A stretch of 64,000 nt of DNA from Colletes latitarsis (GCF_051014445.1 NC_135143.1:3658001-3722000), one strand, 5' to 3'; counted from the first letter of the stretch, positions 10,954 through 24,786 are shown. Numbers and translations are program-made. The notes: a model not told the origin generated them from the letters alone.

Positions 10954-12559
10954 TAGATACAATCGTTTCCAGAATAAAACTTATTGCACTACATATTTTT
11001 GCCTTCAAAGATATGGAACTGAACATTGGAAATAGAAGTATAGGTTCACTGCTAGCTTCTTCTTAAACGTGATTTTGCTATTTTGATTATTTCTAAGAAA
11101 TTTATTACCAAAGAGGCTGACTACTGGATAGCGGCTGACTATTAGAACAGTTACTCTAAATGCGTCACGGAACAGAGTATTTAAAGAATATTGTTTATCG
11201 CACGGGTAATATTATTAAACTAAATGGCCCCCGAGGCGTGCTATAAAAGAATGGTTAAGCAGTTTCAAACAAAATTTGCTTTTAAAAATCTCCCAATGGG
11301 TGGAACGTTGAGGTTAATCGCTCAAAAGTTCGATCTTTCACCCTCGAGTTATATCGTGAAGCATTTTGATATTCCAATGACTGCATTGTAAAAGTAATGT
11401 ATTTATAATTAATATTGTGCTCTATTATTTTACGTAATCTCCTAACTTCATCTCTAGAATACTTGTAAAAAAAAAAGACAGGAATTGGAGTGTGCAAATA
11501 CTCAACAATGCCAATTACTGTGCCCAGTTTTATTTATTATACTAATCAAAATGTCACTATTGATTTAAAATCAACGAGAAAGGTATGTTGAAAGCTGCTG
11601 TGAAAGTGATAGTGACGGAGTACCGGAGAATGTACCTTTTATAGAACAGGTCAATCAACTCTGTTTGAACTGTCAAAAGAGGTATAAATATAACATTGTT
11701 ATTAATTTTATGATTGTTATGGAATTGGTCTCAACTTGGAAACAATATGCTGAAAAACACACAAAGAACTAAGGTGATAAAGAATTTTGGTAAAAGTAAT
11801 TCTGAGAAAAATTCTTTACTTCTTGGAGATACTAAGAATTTAAAATTAAAAACTTGTAATTTTCTATTTTCATTTTTATGCACTGTTGTGAGTCAAATAT
11901 TTTTATTATATTTTATGAAAGAAAATTTATGGCCATATTTTCGATAGTTTTGTTAATGTATAAGTAACTGCATAAAGTAAAAAAAAATAGGAAGACAGTC
12001 GCTGTATTGTGCCTTCTAATAGTACTTACGGGATATTCAAATATCCCAAAATATTAACTATGACAATTGCAATCTGTATTTTAGGAAAATGTTCTGACGT
12101 TTCCTTAGACATAGTTCTTTAATTCATCAATGGTAATCTACCATAAAAAATTGATTATACACAGTGAGGCACGTAAGGCACCTAAGTATCTCAGCTATTT
12201 TTGATAGACAAAAATGATTCAAACAAATCTTGGTTGGTTAAGGAAAAATATGTTCTGCTATCAGTACTTTTTTATAGGGTGGAAGTGCAAAGTAGGTACA
12301 AACATTAACTTCTTTGTAGTAGAATTCGATAATATAATAAATGAACATAAAAGTATTAAAGTATACAAGAAGTTTAAATTAAGAAATATACCTATTTGAA
12401 ACTTAAAACTTACTAAAATATTTACCAACTAAATTACTATTTGACCTTGACTAAATTGCACAAAAATAAAAAGTTTTCACGTGAAATTGGTAAAATCTCC
12501 ATTATTTAGTGTGCATAAAGTAATTTTAAATCATCAGCAATGAAAACAAACTACGTAAA
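10954..12559. other. AT-rich non-coding stretch
   Basis: No gene recognised. A CACAGTGAGGCACG sequence after TA at about 12160 may be the left tip of the Tc1-like remnant that follows, but a matching right tip was not found. Confidence 0.4.
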
Positions 12560-13247
12560 TAGTTCCCCATAATTCGAAAAAAAGTGTTTCAAAAATGGAC
12601 GTACAGCTCGAAAAAGATTTTGGATTGTGAATTCTAAAAATATTCGAAGAATTTAAAGAAAATCCGTCTCAGCGATACTAATCATACAAGGAGAATTGAA
12701 TTTGCAAAAGAATACCAAGAAGCATATTTCAAATTGTTGATGAGGTCAGGATACGAAATAATAAACTTAGACACAATTAACAGGCAAGATAGAAAGATTT
12801 ATAATATAATTGAAATATGATTGTACAGAAGTGACCTGATTGACATGCCATGACGTAATGCGACGATCGCTCGACGTAACGAAACATTCGCGAAGAGCTC
12901 GAACATTCCCAGCAGGCGATGACTGGACACCTATCCAGTGCCTGAGAAATAAACTCGTCCATTTTTTTAACAAAAATGTTGCAAAAGAGTATATTATTCG
13001 TCGATGAAAGCAAATTCAATGTTTTTGGTACGAGTAAAATAAAAAATATAACTCCAACCGTAAAACATGAAGATGGGCCAGCAATGATTTGGAGATCAAT
13101 GACAGCAGCTGGGTTGAGAGTGAAGTTTTTATAAGCACTATTGCAGATCAGTGGGAACATTCAGAAATATTGAAAAGCCACTTGAGAGAGAAAAATTACA
13201 TTAGAAAAATAATTTGATCTTTTAACAGGAACAAGATCTCAAGTATA
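12560..13247 (+). pseudogene. Tc1-like transposase remnant
   Basis: Broken frames read RTARKRFWIVNSKNI (HTH/linker region). After an unrelated 250-bp stretch they read LLFVDESKFNVFG with the first catalytic Asp, then TPTVKHEDGPAMIWRSMTAA. This is the order expected in Tc1-family transposases. Stops and shifts are frequent. The C-terminal part with the second Asp and Glu is absent: the sequence stops at the insertion of CAGGGTG copy 4. The GC-richer stretch 12830-12965 looks foreign to it. Confidence 0.75.
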
Positions 13248-14959
13248 CAGGGTGTTCGGCCACCCCTGGAAAAAATTTGAATGGGAGATTCTAGAGGCCA
13301 AAATAAGACGAAAATCAAGAATACCAATTTGTTGATGGTGGCTTCGTTAAGAAGTTACTAACGTTTAAAGTTCCGCCAATACTGAATTTTTTTCTCGAAT
13401 GTGGATAAAATTTCGGGAATATGTCTATTCACCGAAAATGATTATAATTGACCTCCGAAACCGAAAATAATTTTTCCAGAACGATTTGAAACTTTCCAAT
13501 TTCGCCGAAAAATTCAGGCACCTACCCTACCCCCCTGTCGATTTTTCTTAAAAATTAGTTTTTCGTTTTTAATAATTTTATTTGACGCCCTACAGAAAAG
13601 TTGTCTAATACTTTTTTGTAGGTACCCATGAGCTCTACTTTAGAAAAAAGTTTCATTGAAATATATTCACAATTGTAGGAGTTATGACTGTTTGAATATT
13701 GGATCATTTCTATGGGGTTTTGCTCATTTTGCGAGGTCAAGGACCAACTTTTCGAATATTTTTATAATTGCTATACATTTTACACTAAAATACGTGGCGT
13801 TTGGCTTTTTGAACATTAAAATCGTCCAATCCGTTCAGAAGTTATGACGTTTTAAAGATTCACATGAAAATTCGGGCAGACATTTCTGGCCAGAAATTAC
13901 ATTTTCGGTAAGGAATTTTTTTCTCGAAACTGAGTAGGATTTCGGGGGTATGTCTATTCACCAAAAATGATTATATTCGATCCCTGCAACTGAAAATAAT
14001 TTTTCCAGAACGATTTGAAACTTTTCAATTTCGCCGAAAAATTTAGACACCTACCCCCTGTCGATTTTTCTTAAAAATTCCTTTTTCATTTTTAGTCATT
14101 TTGTTTGAAGCTCTACAGAAAAGTTGTCTAATACTTTTTTTTAGGTACCCATGAGCTCTACTTCAAAAAAAAGTTTCATTGAAATATATTCACAATTGTA
14201 GGAGTTATGGCTGTTTGAAAATTGGACCATTTTTATGGGGTTTTTCTAACATTACGGAGCCAAGGAACAACCTTTCGAATATTTTTATAATTGTTACATA
14301 TTCTACACTAAAATACGCGACGTTTGGCTTTTTGAACATTAAAATCGCCCAATCCGTTCCGAAGTTATGGTGTTTTAAAGATTCGCATGAAATTTACGGG
14401 AAGCATTTTTGGCCTGAAATTATATTTTCGGTAAGGAATTTTTTTCTCGAAAATGGTTAGGATTTCGATGGTATGTCTATTGACCAAAAATGATTATAAT
14501 TGGTACCTGAAAACAAAAATAATTTTTTTAGATCGATTTGAAAGTTTTTAATTTTGTCGAAAAATTTCGCACCTTCTCGAATTTTTTTCTCGAAACTCTG
14601 TAGGATTTTGAGGGTATATCTATTCATCAAAAATGATTATAATCGATCCTTGCAATCGGAAATAATTTTTTTAGAACGATTTGAAAAATTTTTTTTTTCG
14701 CCGAGAAATTTCACCACCTACCCGAATTTTTTTCTCGAAGGAAGGTAGGATTTCGGGGATATGTGTATTCAACAAAAATTATTGTAATTGGCCCCTGCAT
14801 GAAAATAATTTTTCCAGAACGATTTGAAATTTTTGAATTTAATTGTTAATAACTTTTTAACGAAGCCTCCATCAACAAATTGGTATTTTTGATTTTCGTC
14901 TTATTTTGGCCTCTAGAATCCCTCCTTAAAATTTTTCCCAGGGGTGGCCGAACACCCTG
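13248..14959 (+). mobile_element. CAGGGTG-family non-autonomous transposon, copy 4 (long, two cores)
   Basis: A 1,712-bp copy with near-consensus tips and TA duplications. The core block (pattern catgagctctact) occurs twice, near 13628 and 14150. Five copies of the ccaaaaatgattRtaat unit motif are spaced about 140-150 bp near the right end (14437, 14578, 14724 unit starts). The extra core and units explain its length compared with about 1 kb for typical copies. Confidence 0.9.
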
Positions 14960-17870
14960 TATAATGTTCATCGAATAATGTCTGCAAACAACTCTTTTCT
15001 ATTCCAATTGTTGAATGTAACCCCTATCGAAGTGTATAAGTATAGAGTTACAATTTCAAACACGTGTATTTCTCACAATAACTCTCAATACGGATTAAAT
15101 TATCGTTACCGACAACACTTTGTTCGACCCTTCTGATCTCCACTCTCACTCATTACAATCTTAAGCCTAGTTTATACTCTTACAGGTATTAGAAGCAAGT
15201 GGAAAAAAATTAGGTTTCACCGATAAGTGAATTCTGTGCTCAGAAAACTAAGAGCCGTTTTTAAGATAAGAATATTAACATAAAACAATTTGATCTGTAA
15301 CCTTAAATAATAAAATCGAACAATCATCTTTATAATACAATAAAACTCCATTTATTGCAACGACATTCTCATCGATGCCCGATTTACTAAACTTCTTCTG
15401 CCCTCCTATTATGTAAACTATTGTCGAGTGTCACTCCAGTTAGATGAACATTTTCTACGAACAAAAATGCAAACAAAACATATTTATGTTCTGTTGTCGC
15501 GTGTCAGATAGTGCATATATAGTGAAGATTGTGATAACAAATTAATTCCTAAACATATCGACGCCTTCCATTCTTTAAATATAATTATTAAACGATTGGA
15601 AGCGCAGTCAGATGCAAATAAAATTAATTTACAGTTTTTGAAAGATTTGAAGGACCCAGTATTTGTAAAGCCTTAAAATGAAAATAATTAAATCTATTTA
15701 TAATTTACAAAACATACAGTATATGTCTACCAATTATTTTTCATTATTTAACCAAATAAAGAATTTAGTTACCAAGCTTAGTTTAATTATTGTTTTTACT
15801 AGTTTATACAAATTTAAATACGGTAGAAAAATATTTTGATAGTGTAATATTGTACATATGTTTAACTTTAATTATATATTTACTTCAAGAATTCATTTTA
15901 GTAGAAACGACTAGTTTCTTCAATAATTTCTTCAAAAAGTCTAGTAACTTCAATACAATCTTTTAGTGCTATTGTGAGGAATTAAAATTGTCGTATCAGA
16001 AAAATTTATAAATGCGTGCCATTACAAATTTTGTCATTTGTTTCATTAATTAAGTTTGTGTAACCACATATAAACCTTAGATCGAGTTATGTATGCTGAC
16101 GTAGTGGCGCTATTGAAGTGTAAAAGGTTAAACTTTTGAAAAGAATAAAGTTATGATTAAATTTACTTATCTGAATAATCGGGATAATCTGTAGACTCCT
16201 ATTATATCAACGTACCCGACAATATGAACTATTTATACCCCGTCGGGTTCAGATAAATGGAGTTCCACTGCATGAGATTATCCTCATCATATGAATATCT
16301 CACTACAGTATTATAATTTACAAAATAAATTGCAGAAATAATTGTTTCAATTGTTAATTTGCACGTAAAATATTAATCTCATTAAAAATATGAACGAAAC
16401 CTTTTTCGTAGAGAATCGTATATCCTTTAATTTTAATAATATAATAACTACTTTCATTGTATAATCAATGGTTCGCGAGCCATCTGTAAAAAACCATACA
16501 CGCCTAACAGGACGCCTCGATAATATGCCTCGATGAACATATGTGGTAAATTTCAAAATTTTCCTATTTATTCGTTTTATTTGAGCTGTAATTCTGCAAT
16601 CCTATGTATCGAAATAAATAACAGTGAATGTTGTTTTGCGTCGTAATACTGAATATATCGAGGCTCAGAGGTCCATAACAACAAAGGTTCGAAGATCAGA
16701 AAAGCAGGGAATCTACACACTGACTAGAGCTATCAAATTACTTGAAAATACAAGCAGAGTCAAGCTTAGGTTGAATTGTTTGAATCAAATCAAGTATTTG
16801 ATTGTTTAAGCAATCTTGATTATCCGAGCATACATGATTATTCAAACGAACTTGATTATGTATTCCCACTTAATTATAGTATTACTTACTTATAGTATAG
16901 ATAAAATCAAAAGTAATCATGATAATTCTAGAAATTAAACAAAAATATCTGCTCATTATATAACTCGGTTTGGTTAGATATTGATAAAATTCTGCTAGCA
17001 AATTAATAAAAGTTAAAGAAAGATTTAAAATTAAAACTTTTTTGAGATTAGGAGATGATTTTGAAACAAGGATAATTAATACAAGTATAATTTTTGTAAT
17101 TAACATATAAATTTTTAAATTATAACATTATAGTCATTCTCAGATTTTCTATAAACAATCAAGTTGTTCAAATACTTGAACAGATTGAATTTTCTTAAGT
17201 TTGATTAACATTAGATTTACGAAACTTTCAACTTCAAATTCCACATTTTAAATTATAAAACTCGTAAATATTATTTATTAGCAATTTATGTTGAATTTTA
17301 TTAATATAATAATATGAATATATATTGTAATTAAAAGAAAAACTGCATTTTAATGTAACCGTCAACATTGAAATGATATCTCAATAAAAATATATGCAAT
17401 CAATATCCATAAATCTAGTGTTAAATATTCATGCTACTTGAATAACCAAATAAATGTATTTTGTCTTGGTTTGAATTTATTTCCAGTACTTGGACAGCTC
17501 TACTACTGGCTGCACTACAACAGAAGCTGCTGGAAATAACACCTTTTCCTTTTCTAGTACCTTTTACAAATTTCTTTTGTACAGTTATTGAATTCATGTG
17601 TTGATAGATAATTGTCCATTTACTATGTCTGATAATTATCTCCTAGGACATAGTAAATTGAGAACTCCACTAGATGTCGTTGTCTTTTATGATTCACCAT
17701 TCGTGCATATTTCTACAGGGGTCACGACCGAAAAATATCAGTCATCTCAACGATTTCCATATCACCGAGGAGCGACCTATCTTGACCCCAACTACAATTG
17801 CATGTAAAAACATTTTCTCATTGGTCTCTTTCATTCTGTTAAAGTCTATAAGTTAACAACACTACCAGAT
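14960..17870. other. AT-rich stretch without recognised genes
   Basis: Long AT-rich DNA with many short runs. No exon, transposase or inverted-repeat pair was recognised. The last 60-70 bp (about 17805-17885) resemble 34590-34665. Confidence 0.5.
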
Positions 17871-18485
17871 ACATGACCCGTCCAAACAAATAGCAATCCC
17901 AATATCCAAGCGGCGAGGAAACGAACGAATTTGTCGCGGGAATAATTTAAAAGTAGGAAACGTCGATTTTCCACGACGCCACTCTCTCCGTCTCTTCCTC
18001 TTCTATGGCGCTCCACGTCGGTGTGTTTCGCCACAACCTTCCTTCCTTTCTCCTCTGCCTATCTGGGTCTTCTCAGAGGTTCAATGATTCTCTCCGTTTT
18101 GCTTACGCAGTCACCTCTATCGGGATGCCTGGCTACTTAAGATCAAATTCCAGCTTTCAAGACGATAGCCGGCGGCGGAAACACCTCGGAAACAGAAGCT
18201 CGTTCTGCCCGGCGACGAGATGAAAGGGAGCTCTCCAGGCGTACACGCTGGAAAGGAGAAACATTGTTGCGACGCAATTATGATCGGGCATAATGGCCCG
18301 CGAACACCCGTTCGTCCCCAGAACACGTCTCCGGCAACGCCAGCGGCGAGAACCTAAATAAGGAGCATCCATCGAGCGTTCGAAGCTGATTTCGACAAAG
18401 CCTCGCAATATGCTTGTCGACGAACGCAAATGTCCTCGATCGAGTGAGACGGTCTTCGATTCCATTGACAGGGCCATAGAAAACT
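17871..18485. other. GC-rich, CpG-rich island, function unknown
   Basis: About 600 bp of markedly GC-richer sequence between AT-rich flanks. Open frames occur on both strands (for example minus 18477-18157) but none resembles a known protein, and open frames are expected by chance in GC-rich DNA. It could be a promoter, an enhancer or an unrecognised 5' exon. Confidence 0.4.
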
Positions 18486-18836
18486 AAAGATCAAGTATTT
18501 AGGGACATAAATACAACTGATTCCGTGTTGTTTAGGTATAAAAAGAAGGATTTGAAACAGACTGGACTTTTAGTTTTACTTAACTTTAATACAACACATA
18601 AGGTTTTATAAGGTAACGTTTTTGTGGAACATTTCAAATTAGAATAGTAGCAGTAATTGTGTAGATGTCGCATAATTAGAGTAATCTGGTTTATGCAAAT
18701 CATCGGTCTCTACCTCACCGACGATATTACTCTTCATATTCAATATTCCGAAATCATACATTACCGTTTTTACGATGTAGTTATGTATTTTAGTTGTAAG
18801 AAATTTTATAGACTGCTGGTAGAGAACATATACATT

Positions 18837-20738
18837 CACGGTGTTCGAACACTCCTGGGAAAAATTGTAATGGAATATTCTAGAGGCCAAAATAAGACGA
18901 AAATCAAAAATATCAATTTGTTGATTGAGGCTTCGTTAAAAAATTAAATTAAAAAATTTCAAATCATTCACGAAAAAATTATTTTCGAATGCGGGGGTCA
19001 ATTACAATCATTTTTGGTCATTACACATACCCCCGAAATCCTACGCATTTTCGAGAAAAAAATTCCTTACCTAAAATCTAATTTTAGACCAGAAATCGTT
19101 CCCCAAAATTTGATGTATATCTTTAAAACATTATAACCCCTGAACGGATTGAACGATTTTAATGTTTAAAAAAGCAAGCTACGCGTATTTTGGTGGAGAA
19201 TATGTACAAATCGCAAAAATATTCGAAAAGTTGGTCCTTGACCCCGCAAAATGAGAAAAACCCCATAAAAATGGTTCCATTTTCAAACAGCCATAACTCC
19301 TACAATTGTGAATATATTTCAATGAAACTTTTTTCTGAAGTAGAGCTCATGGGTATCTACAAAAAAGTATTAGGCAACTTTTCTGTAGGGCGCCAAACAA
19401 AATTATTAAAAATGAAAAACGAATTTTTAAGAAAAATCGACAGGGGTTGGAGCCTAAATTTTTCGACGAAAAAAAAAAATTTCAAATCGTTCTGGAAAAA
19501 TTATTTTCGGTTGGGGGGGGGGGGGGGGGGGGGGGGGGGTCAATTACAATCATTTTTGGTGAATAGACATACTCTCGAAATCATATCCACTTTCTAGAAA
19601 AAAAATCGGGTAGGTGTGAAATTTTTCGACAAAATTAAAAAATTTCAAATCGTTCTGGAAAAATTATTTTCTGTTGCGGGGTCAATTAGAATAATTTTTT
19701 ATGAATAGACCTACCCCCCGAAATCCTACCCACTTTCTAGAAAAAAATTCAGTACGGGCGGACCTTTAAACGTTAATAACTGTTTAACGAAATCTACATT
19801 AACGAAAATATAATTTCTGGCCAGAAATGCTGCCTCGAAACATGCAAATGTTTAAAATATCATAACTTCTGAATGAATTGGAGGATTTTAATGTTTCAAA
19901 AGGCAAACTACGCGTATTTTGATGGAGAATATGTGGAAATTCCAAAAATATTCGAAAAGTTGTCCCTTGATCCCGTAAAGTGAGAAAACCCCCATAAAAA
20001 TTGTTCAATATTCAAACGTCCATAATTTCTACAATAACAAACGTATCCGAATGAAAAGTATGGAAATAGATCTCATGGATACCTACAAAAAAGTACTAAA
20101 CAAAATTTCCATAGGACGTCAAACAAATTTATTAAAAATCAAAAACAAATTCTTAAGAAAAATCAACAAGGGGGTGATGCCTAACTATTTCGGTGAAAAA
20201 AAAATTTCAAATCGTTCTAAAAAAATTATTTTCAGTTGCAGGGGTCAATTAGAATCATTTTTGGTGAATAGACATACCCCTGAAATACTACCCACTTTCA
20301 AGAAAAAAATTCGAGAAAGTGTGAAATTTTTCGACAAAATTAAAAAATTTCAAATCATTATAAAAAAATTATTTTCGGCTGCGGGGGGTAATTACAATCA
20401 TTTTCAGTGAGACATACCTCCGAAATCCTATGCACTTTCGGGGGAAAAATTTGAGTAAGTGAACAAAATCGACGAAATTAAAAAATTTCAAATCGTTCTG
20501 GAAAAATTATTTTTGGTTGCAGGGGTCAATTAGAATCATTTTTCGTGAATAGACATACCCCCGAAATCCGTACTTTCGAGAAAAAAATTCTTTACCGAAA
20601 ATATACTGTGTGACGGGGAATGTTTCTATAACTTTTTAACGTAACCTCAATCAACAAATTAGTAGTCTTGTTTTTCATCTTATTTTGGCCTCTAGAATCT
20701 CCCATTAAAATTTTTCCCTGGGGTGGCCGAACAGTCTG
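18837..20738 (-). mobile_element. CAGGGTG-family transposon, copy 5 (chimera of two elements)
   Basis: At 1,902 bp this is the longest copy. The left tip is degraded (CACGGTGTTCGAACAC) with no clear TA before it; the right tip is also mutated (acagtctg). The first half, to about 19797, is close to the reverse complement of most of copy 9 (40041-41087), including the same unusual segments. At 19797 it jumps into a second reverse-oriented core (near 20072). It holds a run of 27 G at 19513-19539. Six inverted-orientation unit motifs are visible. Confidence 0.85.
19513..19539. repeat. Homopolymer of 27 G
   Basis: An uninterrupted G run that expands the short GGGG normally found before tcaattacaatc in the family's units. 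The same site in copy 9 is a 16-C run on the other strand (40387-40402). The exact length may be affected by sequencing error. Confidence 0.9.
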
Positions 20739-21389
20739 TATGTGTTCCATACACAGCCTGTTCGAGTCAAAACAGTCCTACAAATGTATCAACGAAAGTC
20801 AGTGTTATAATACAAATCTGTACGTTACTTTTTCCTTATTTATCTAAAAACTATTCATTTTGTCGAGAGTATGGTTAGGGCCATAACAAATTCTTTTTAT
20901 AAGAAATCATTCCATTTATTAAATGCAGGTAAATGCATTAAATGTGTTTTAAATGTATTGAAATAAAGTAAAATTATAAACGATAAAAAAAGCGAACTTT
21001 CATAAAATATTTTAAAAATATCCATTGTGTGAAATTATAGAACTTTAAGATACGAATTTGAATATGTATTTTGTATAAATACTTAAATTGCAACATTCAT
21101 TCTGTATAACGTCTATGTATAGTTTAATATAGAAAAGGCTAAGGTAAAAAATTATAAATTAATAGACATGAAGACTTGTAGAAAATAATAAAGTATTTTT
21201 ACCCAACTTCTCTTTTTATTAACTATGGTGCTCGACATGTACAGTAACTGGTGAATTCCGAATAGAGTTTATGCAAAAATAAAAAATCGACATACTAATA
21301 TTAAAATTTTAGAAACATTAAAAATTTTCCAGTGCCCCACCCCTAATTAATTTCATGTTAGAACCGTTAAGGACGAACAAACGAACATT
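20739..21389. other. AT-rich stretch, nothing recognised
   Basis: No exon, RNA or transposon end was recognised between CAGGGTG copy 5 and the GC-rich island. Confidence 0.5.
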
Positions 21390-22251
21390 TGTGTGAAGCT
21401 TCATCAAAATCAGCGTCGGACGGTCTGCGATGTCTCCTTAAGTGGCGAAGACAAGGACATTAGCTCTGGCATCCCCTGTCATAGGAAACACGCCTCGAAC
21501 AATTACCAGAAATTGGCCCGAAGTTGTCCTTATCGCTCGGGTAGTCTGTTAATTATCTCCCAAGTGTTTCCGCTCAGGGAAACAGAATCTCTAAGCCGGC
21601 ACCGTTAACTACGGCTAATCCGTGCAGAGTCGTCGTAGAATCCGGCAAGCCAGTCGTAAATATCATTTACACGGAACCGTTCCTTGCCGTGGCTGGAGGG
21701 TTCACCTCGTCAGCCGGAAGAAAACGTTTCTCCCGGCTTCACGGTCCAACGACGCCCGATCGCGGAAAAATCCGCCTCCCAGCGAGAAAATCGTCACCCA
21801 TTGAGTATCCGAAACGTTGCAAACGTCGTTCGTTCGTCGTCGATTTTACGACTAGGTCGGCTCTTGCGAGCGTCGTCGCTTTCCAGCGGAGGCCGCGACG
21901 AATCTGAACATTCCGGTAGATCGTAAATAAAATTCACGGTTCGAGTCCCTCCTACGCTTTGCGTAACCGCTTTATTATGCCGTAAATCAGCCTGTTCCCG
22001 CACTCGAACGCCTGTTACCGAGAGGGCAGGTTTCGCTGCAAACCGTGTCGACCGTTCGCGAAAAACCTCGTGAAAAAAATGGAAGAAATCGAGAGGGAGA
22101 AGGAAATCGTCCCGTGTCGACGGAGCACCCTTCCGACCCTGAGCGATTGCGACACGTAAATCCCCGCTCGAATTGCTTTAATTCGACGCCGTTACATCTC
22201 CTATTAATTTCACACGGTTTAACGCGCGAGCTTGTCACGCTGATAGCGTAA
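21390..22251. other. GC-rich, CpG-rich island, function unknown
   Basis: About 860 bp of GC-rich DNA with overlapping open frames on both strands, none resembling a known protein. Sharp composition borders on both sides. A candidate regulatory region or unplaced exon. Confidence 0.4.
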
Positions 22252-22851
22252 TGGATTTTATACTTTAGATACTTTGCCTATTTTTGGCTACTTTTCTACT
22301 TTAAAGAGCGATCATAAATCGGTGCCTTTTATTTTCATAAAATTGGGGGAGGCAGTGAGGCAAACGGGAGTCTTTTTTGAATTATAAAAGTTTTTATTAT
22401 CAAAATATACAGTGATTTATCCCCTCTAAAATAAAATTCATACATTTATTTAGTCTCGGCAGTAACAAACAGGGCAATCTAATTTATTTGATCAGATTTC
22501 TATCTGTTTATGAACAAGCAAGCATTTTCGTCGCATTTAATAAAATCTTTATTAATTTCAATTTGTATTGTTTATTCATGATTTTTCGTTCATGCTGTAT
22601 TGATAAATATTAATGATATAATATTTCATACTCTTTCGTTTTTACTTCAGTATATGTTTACTAAACTATATTTGATACTGGGCAACAGTGCCGTAGTCAT
22701 CGAGAAAAACATACTGAGAGTTAAAGAATTTGTTTCGTGGGTATAGTTACCAATATTGTTTAAAGGAAGTATATTTATTGGACATTCGGAGCTACGTAGT
22801 TAGTACTAGGTTCAAATAATACATATACAGTACATGTGCATTTGCATTATA
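22252..22851. other. AT-rich stretch, nothing recognised
   Basis: Plain AT-rich sequence up to copy 6. No supported feature. Confidence 0.5.
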
Positions 22852-23882
22852 CAGGGTGTTCGGCCACCCCTGGGAAAAATTTAAATGGGAGATTCTAGAG
22901 GCCAAAATAAGACCAAAATCAGGGATACTAATTTGTTGATGGAGGCTTCGTTAAAAAGTTATAGAAACATTTCCGGCACAGTATATTTTCGGTAAAGAAT
23001 TTTTTTTTTTTTCGAAAGTACGTAGGATTTCGGGGGTATGTGTATTCACCAAAAATGATTGTAATTGACCCCCGCAAACAAAAATAATTTTTCCAGAATG
23101 GTTTGAAATTGTTTAATTTTGTCGAAAAATTTGTCCACTTTCCTGAATTTTTTTCTCGAAAGTGGGAAGGATTTCGGAGGTATGTGTATTCACCAAAAAT
23201 GTAATTGACCCCTCCAATCGAAAATAATTTTTCTAGAACGATTTGAAATTTTTTTTTCACTGAAAAAGTTAGGCATCCTGTCGATTTTTCTTAAAAATTC
23301 GTTTATCATTTTAAATAAATTTGTTTGACGTTCTATGGACATTTTCTTTAGTACTTTTTTGTAGGTACCCATGAGCACTACTTCAGAAAAAAATTTCATT
23401 GAAATATATTCACTATTGTAGGAGTTATGGCTGTTTGAAAATTGAACCATTTTTATAGGGGTTTTCTCACTTTACGGGGTCAAGGAACGATTTTTTCAAT
23501 ATTGTTAAAATTTTTACATATTTTTCACTAAAATACGCATTATTTGCAGTTTGAAACATTAAAATCCTTCAATCCGTTCAGAAGTTATGACGTTTTAAAG
23601 ATACGCAAAAAATTTTGGAGTGACATTTCTGGCTTGAAATTATATTTTCGGTAAGAAATTTTTTTCTCGAAAAGGGTTAGGATTACGAATGTATGTCTAT
23701 TGACCAAAAATGATTGCAATTGACCCCCGCAACCAAAAATAATTTTTCCGTAACTGATTTAAAATTTTTTAATAACTTTTTAACGAAGCCTCAATCAACA
23801 AATTTATATTCTTGATTTCAGTCTTATTTTGGCTTCTAGAATCTCCCATTCATATTCTTCCCTGGAGTGGCCGAACACCCTG
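22852..23882 (+). mobile_element. CAGGGTG-family non-autonomous transposon, copy 6
   Basis: A 1,031-bp copy with an intact left tip CAGGGTGTTCGGCCACCCC and right tip ggagtggccgaacaccctg, flanked by TA. Forward core near 23370. Confidence 0.9.
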
Positions 23883-24256
23883 TATATTTGGTACCTCAAT
23901 TTGCATTAAAAATAACAATACTTATTCATTACAATTGGAATAGATTCTACTACAAAATGTATCATTTCTCACTACTTGTGTCTCAATATGATGTTTTAAC
24001 CTTGTTTAAATGTTCGCCATTTGCAAAGGGGATGAACATTCGTATAAAAGAAATCGTATCTTCCATCAACTACATCAAAGATACCACTTTAAAGTGAAAC
24101 TTGTGTATACTTGTTATTCTGTGATTAAAGCAACAACAATGCAGGGCCTATTTTTCTACATAAAATCCATAATAATAAAGACGATACCACTTCTGTAATA
24201 TTTTAATAAGCATAGATAGTACTAAACTACTAATGGTCATTTCTAAATCTGATCTG
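23883..24256. other. Short AT-rich spacer
   Basis: The sequence between copy 6 and the Tc1-like element; nothing recognised. Confidence 0.5.
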
Positions 24257-24537
24257 CAGTTAGTCCCATAAGTATTCGTACCCTCGTTGCTTGTAAGAGA
24301 AATTTGTTGAAATCAAAGGATGCATTTAAAGTTTTGCAATAAATTTTGTATTATAAATGAACACATGTATTAAGTTTATTCATTCTAAATTATAACAAAA
24401 CTGATTAACTAGTAACAAAAATATATTGATTTTACTCTTCGTAATAAATAATAGCAGTCCACAAAAGTATTCGTACCAATGTAGATTTTGTCGAAAAATC
24501 GCATATTATGGTAACTTTTTTACTTTGTATTCATTTT

Positions 24538-24786
24538 TTAGTATTTCGTGGGCCTACCTTTATGCCTCATTACATCGCTTAATCGATTTGGCATACTTTC
24601 TACCAGTTTTAAAGCGATATTTGGTTCAATACTATTCCAAACTTCCACAATTTTTCCTTTTAGCATTTGTTTCACCATGAAACCTTCTATTGAACATGTC
24701 GTTACACATTATAGCTAACTTAAGTACACTAATTTGAGGATTTTGTTGCACTACACATATATATTTATATATATAACTATACGTTA
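24538..24786 (-). pseudogene. Tc1-like transposase C-terminal fragment
   Basis: The minus strand reads QQNPQISVLKL (counterpart of the QQDNDPKHTSKL block). After a one-base shift it continues VKQMLKGKIVEVWNSIEPN and LVESMPNRLSDVMRHKGRPT, ending KY and stop. This C-terminus (PNRL..V...KG.PTKY) is typical of Tc1-family transposases. The key Asp of the second catalytic block is lost. The fragment is cut at 24787 by the next transposon. Confidence 0.85.

Noticed and set aside
18157..18477. 106-residue minus-strand frame with a good ATG context
   Set aside because: No recognisable domain and located in a GC-rich island where long chance frames are common.
19190..20410. Open frames of 119-135 residues inside CAGGGTG copy 5
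   Set aside because: They run across interior transposon units and, in one case, the G run. The same text is open on both strands in other copies, so I do not call them genes.
21930..21975. tRNA-like B-box text (ggttcgagtccc) in the GC island
   Set aside because: No matching acceptor or anticodon stem could be folded within 80 nt, so it is most likely chance.
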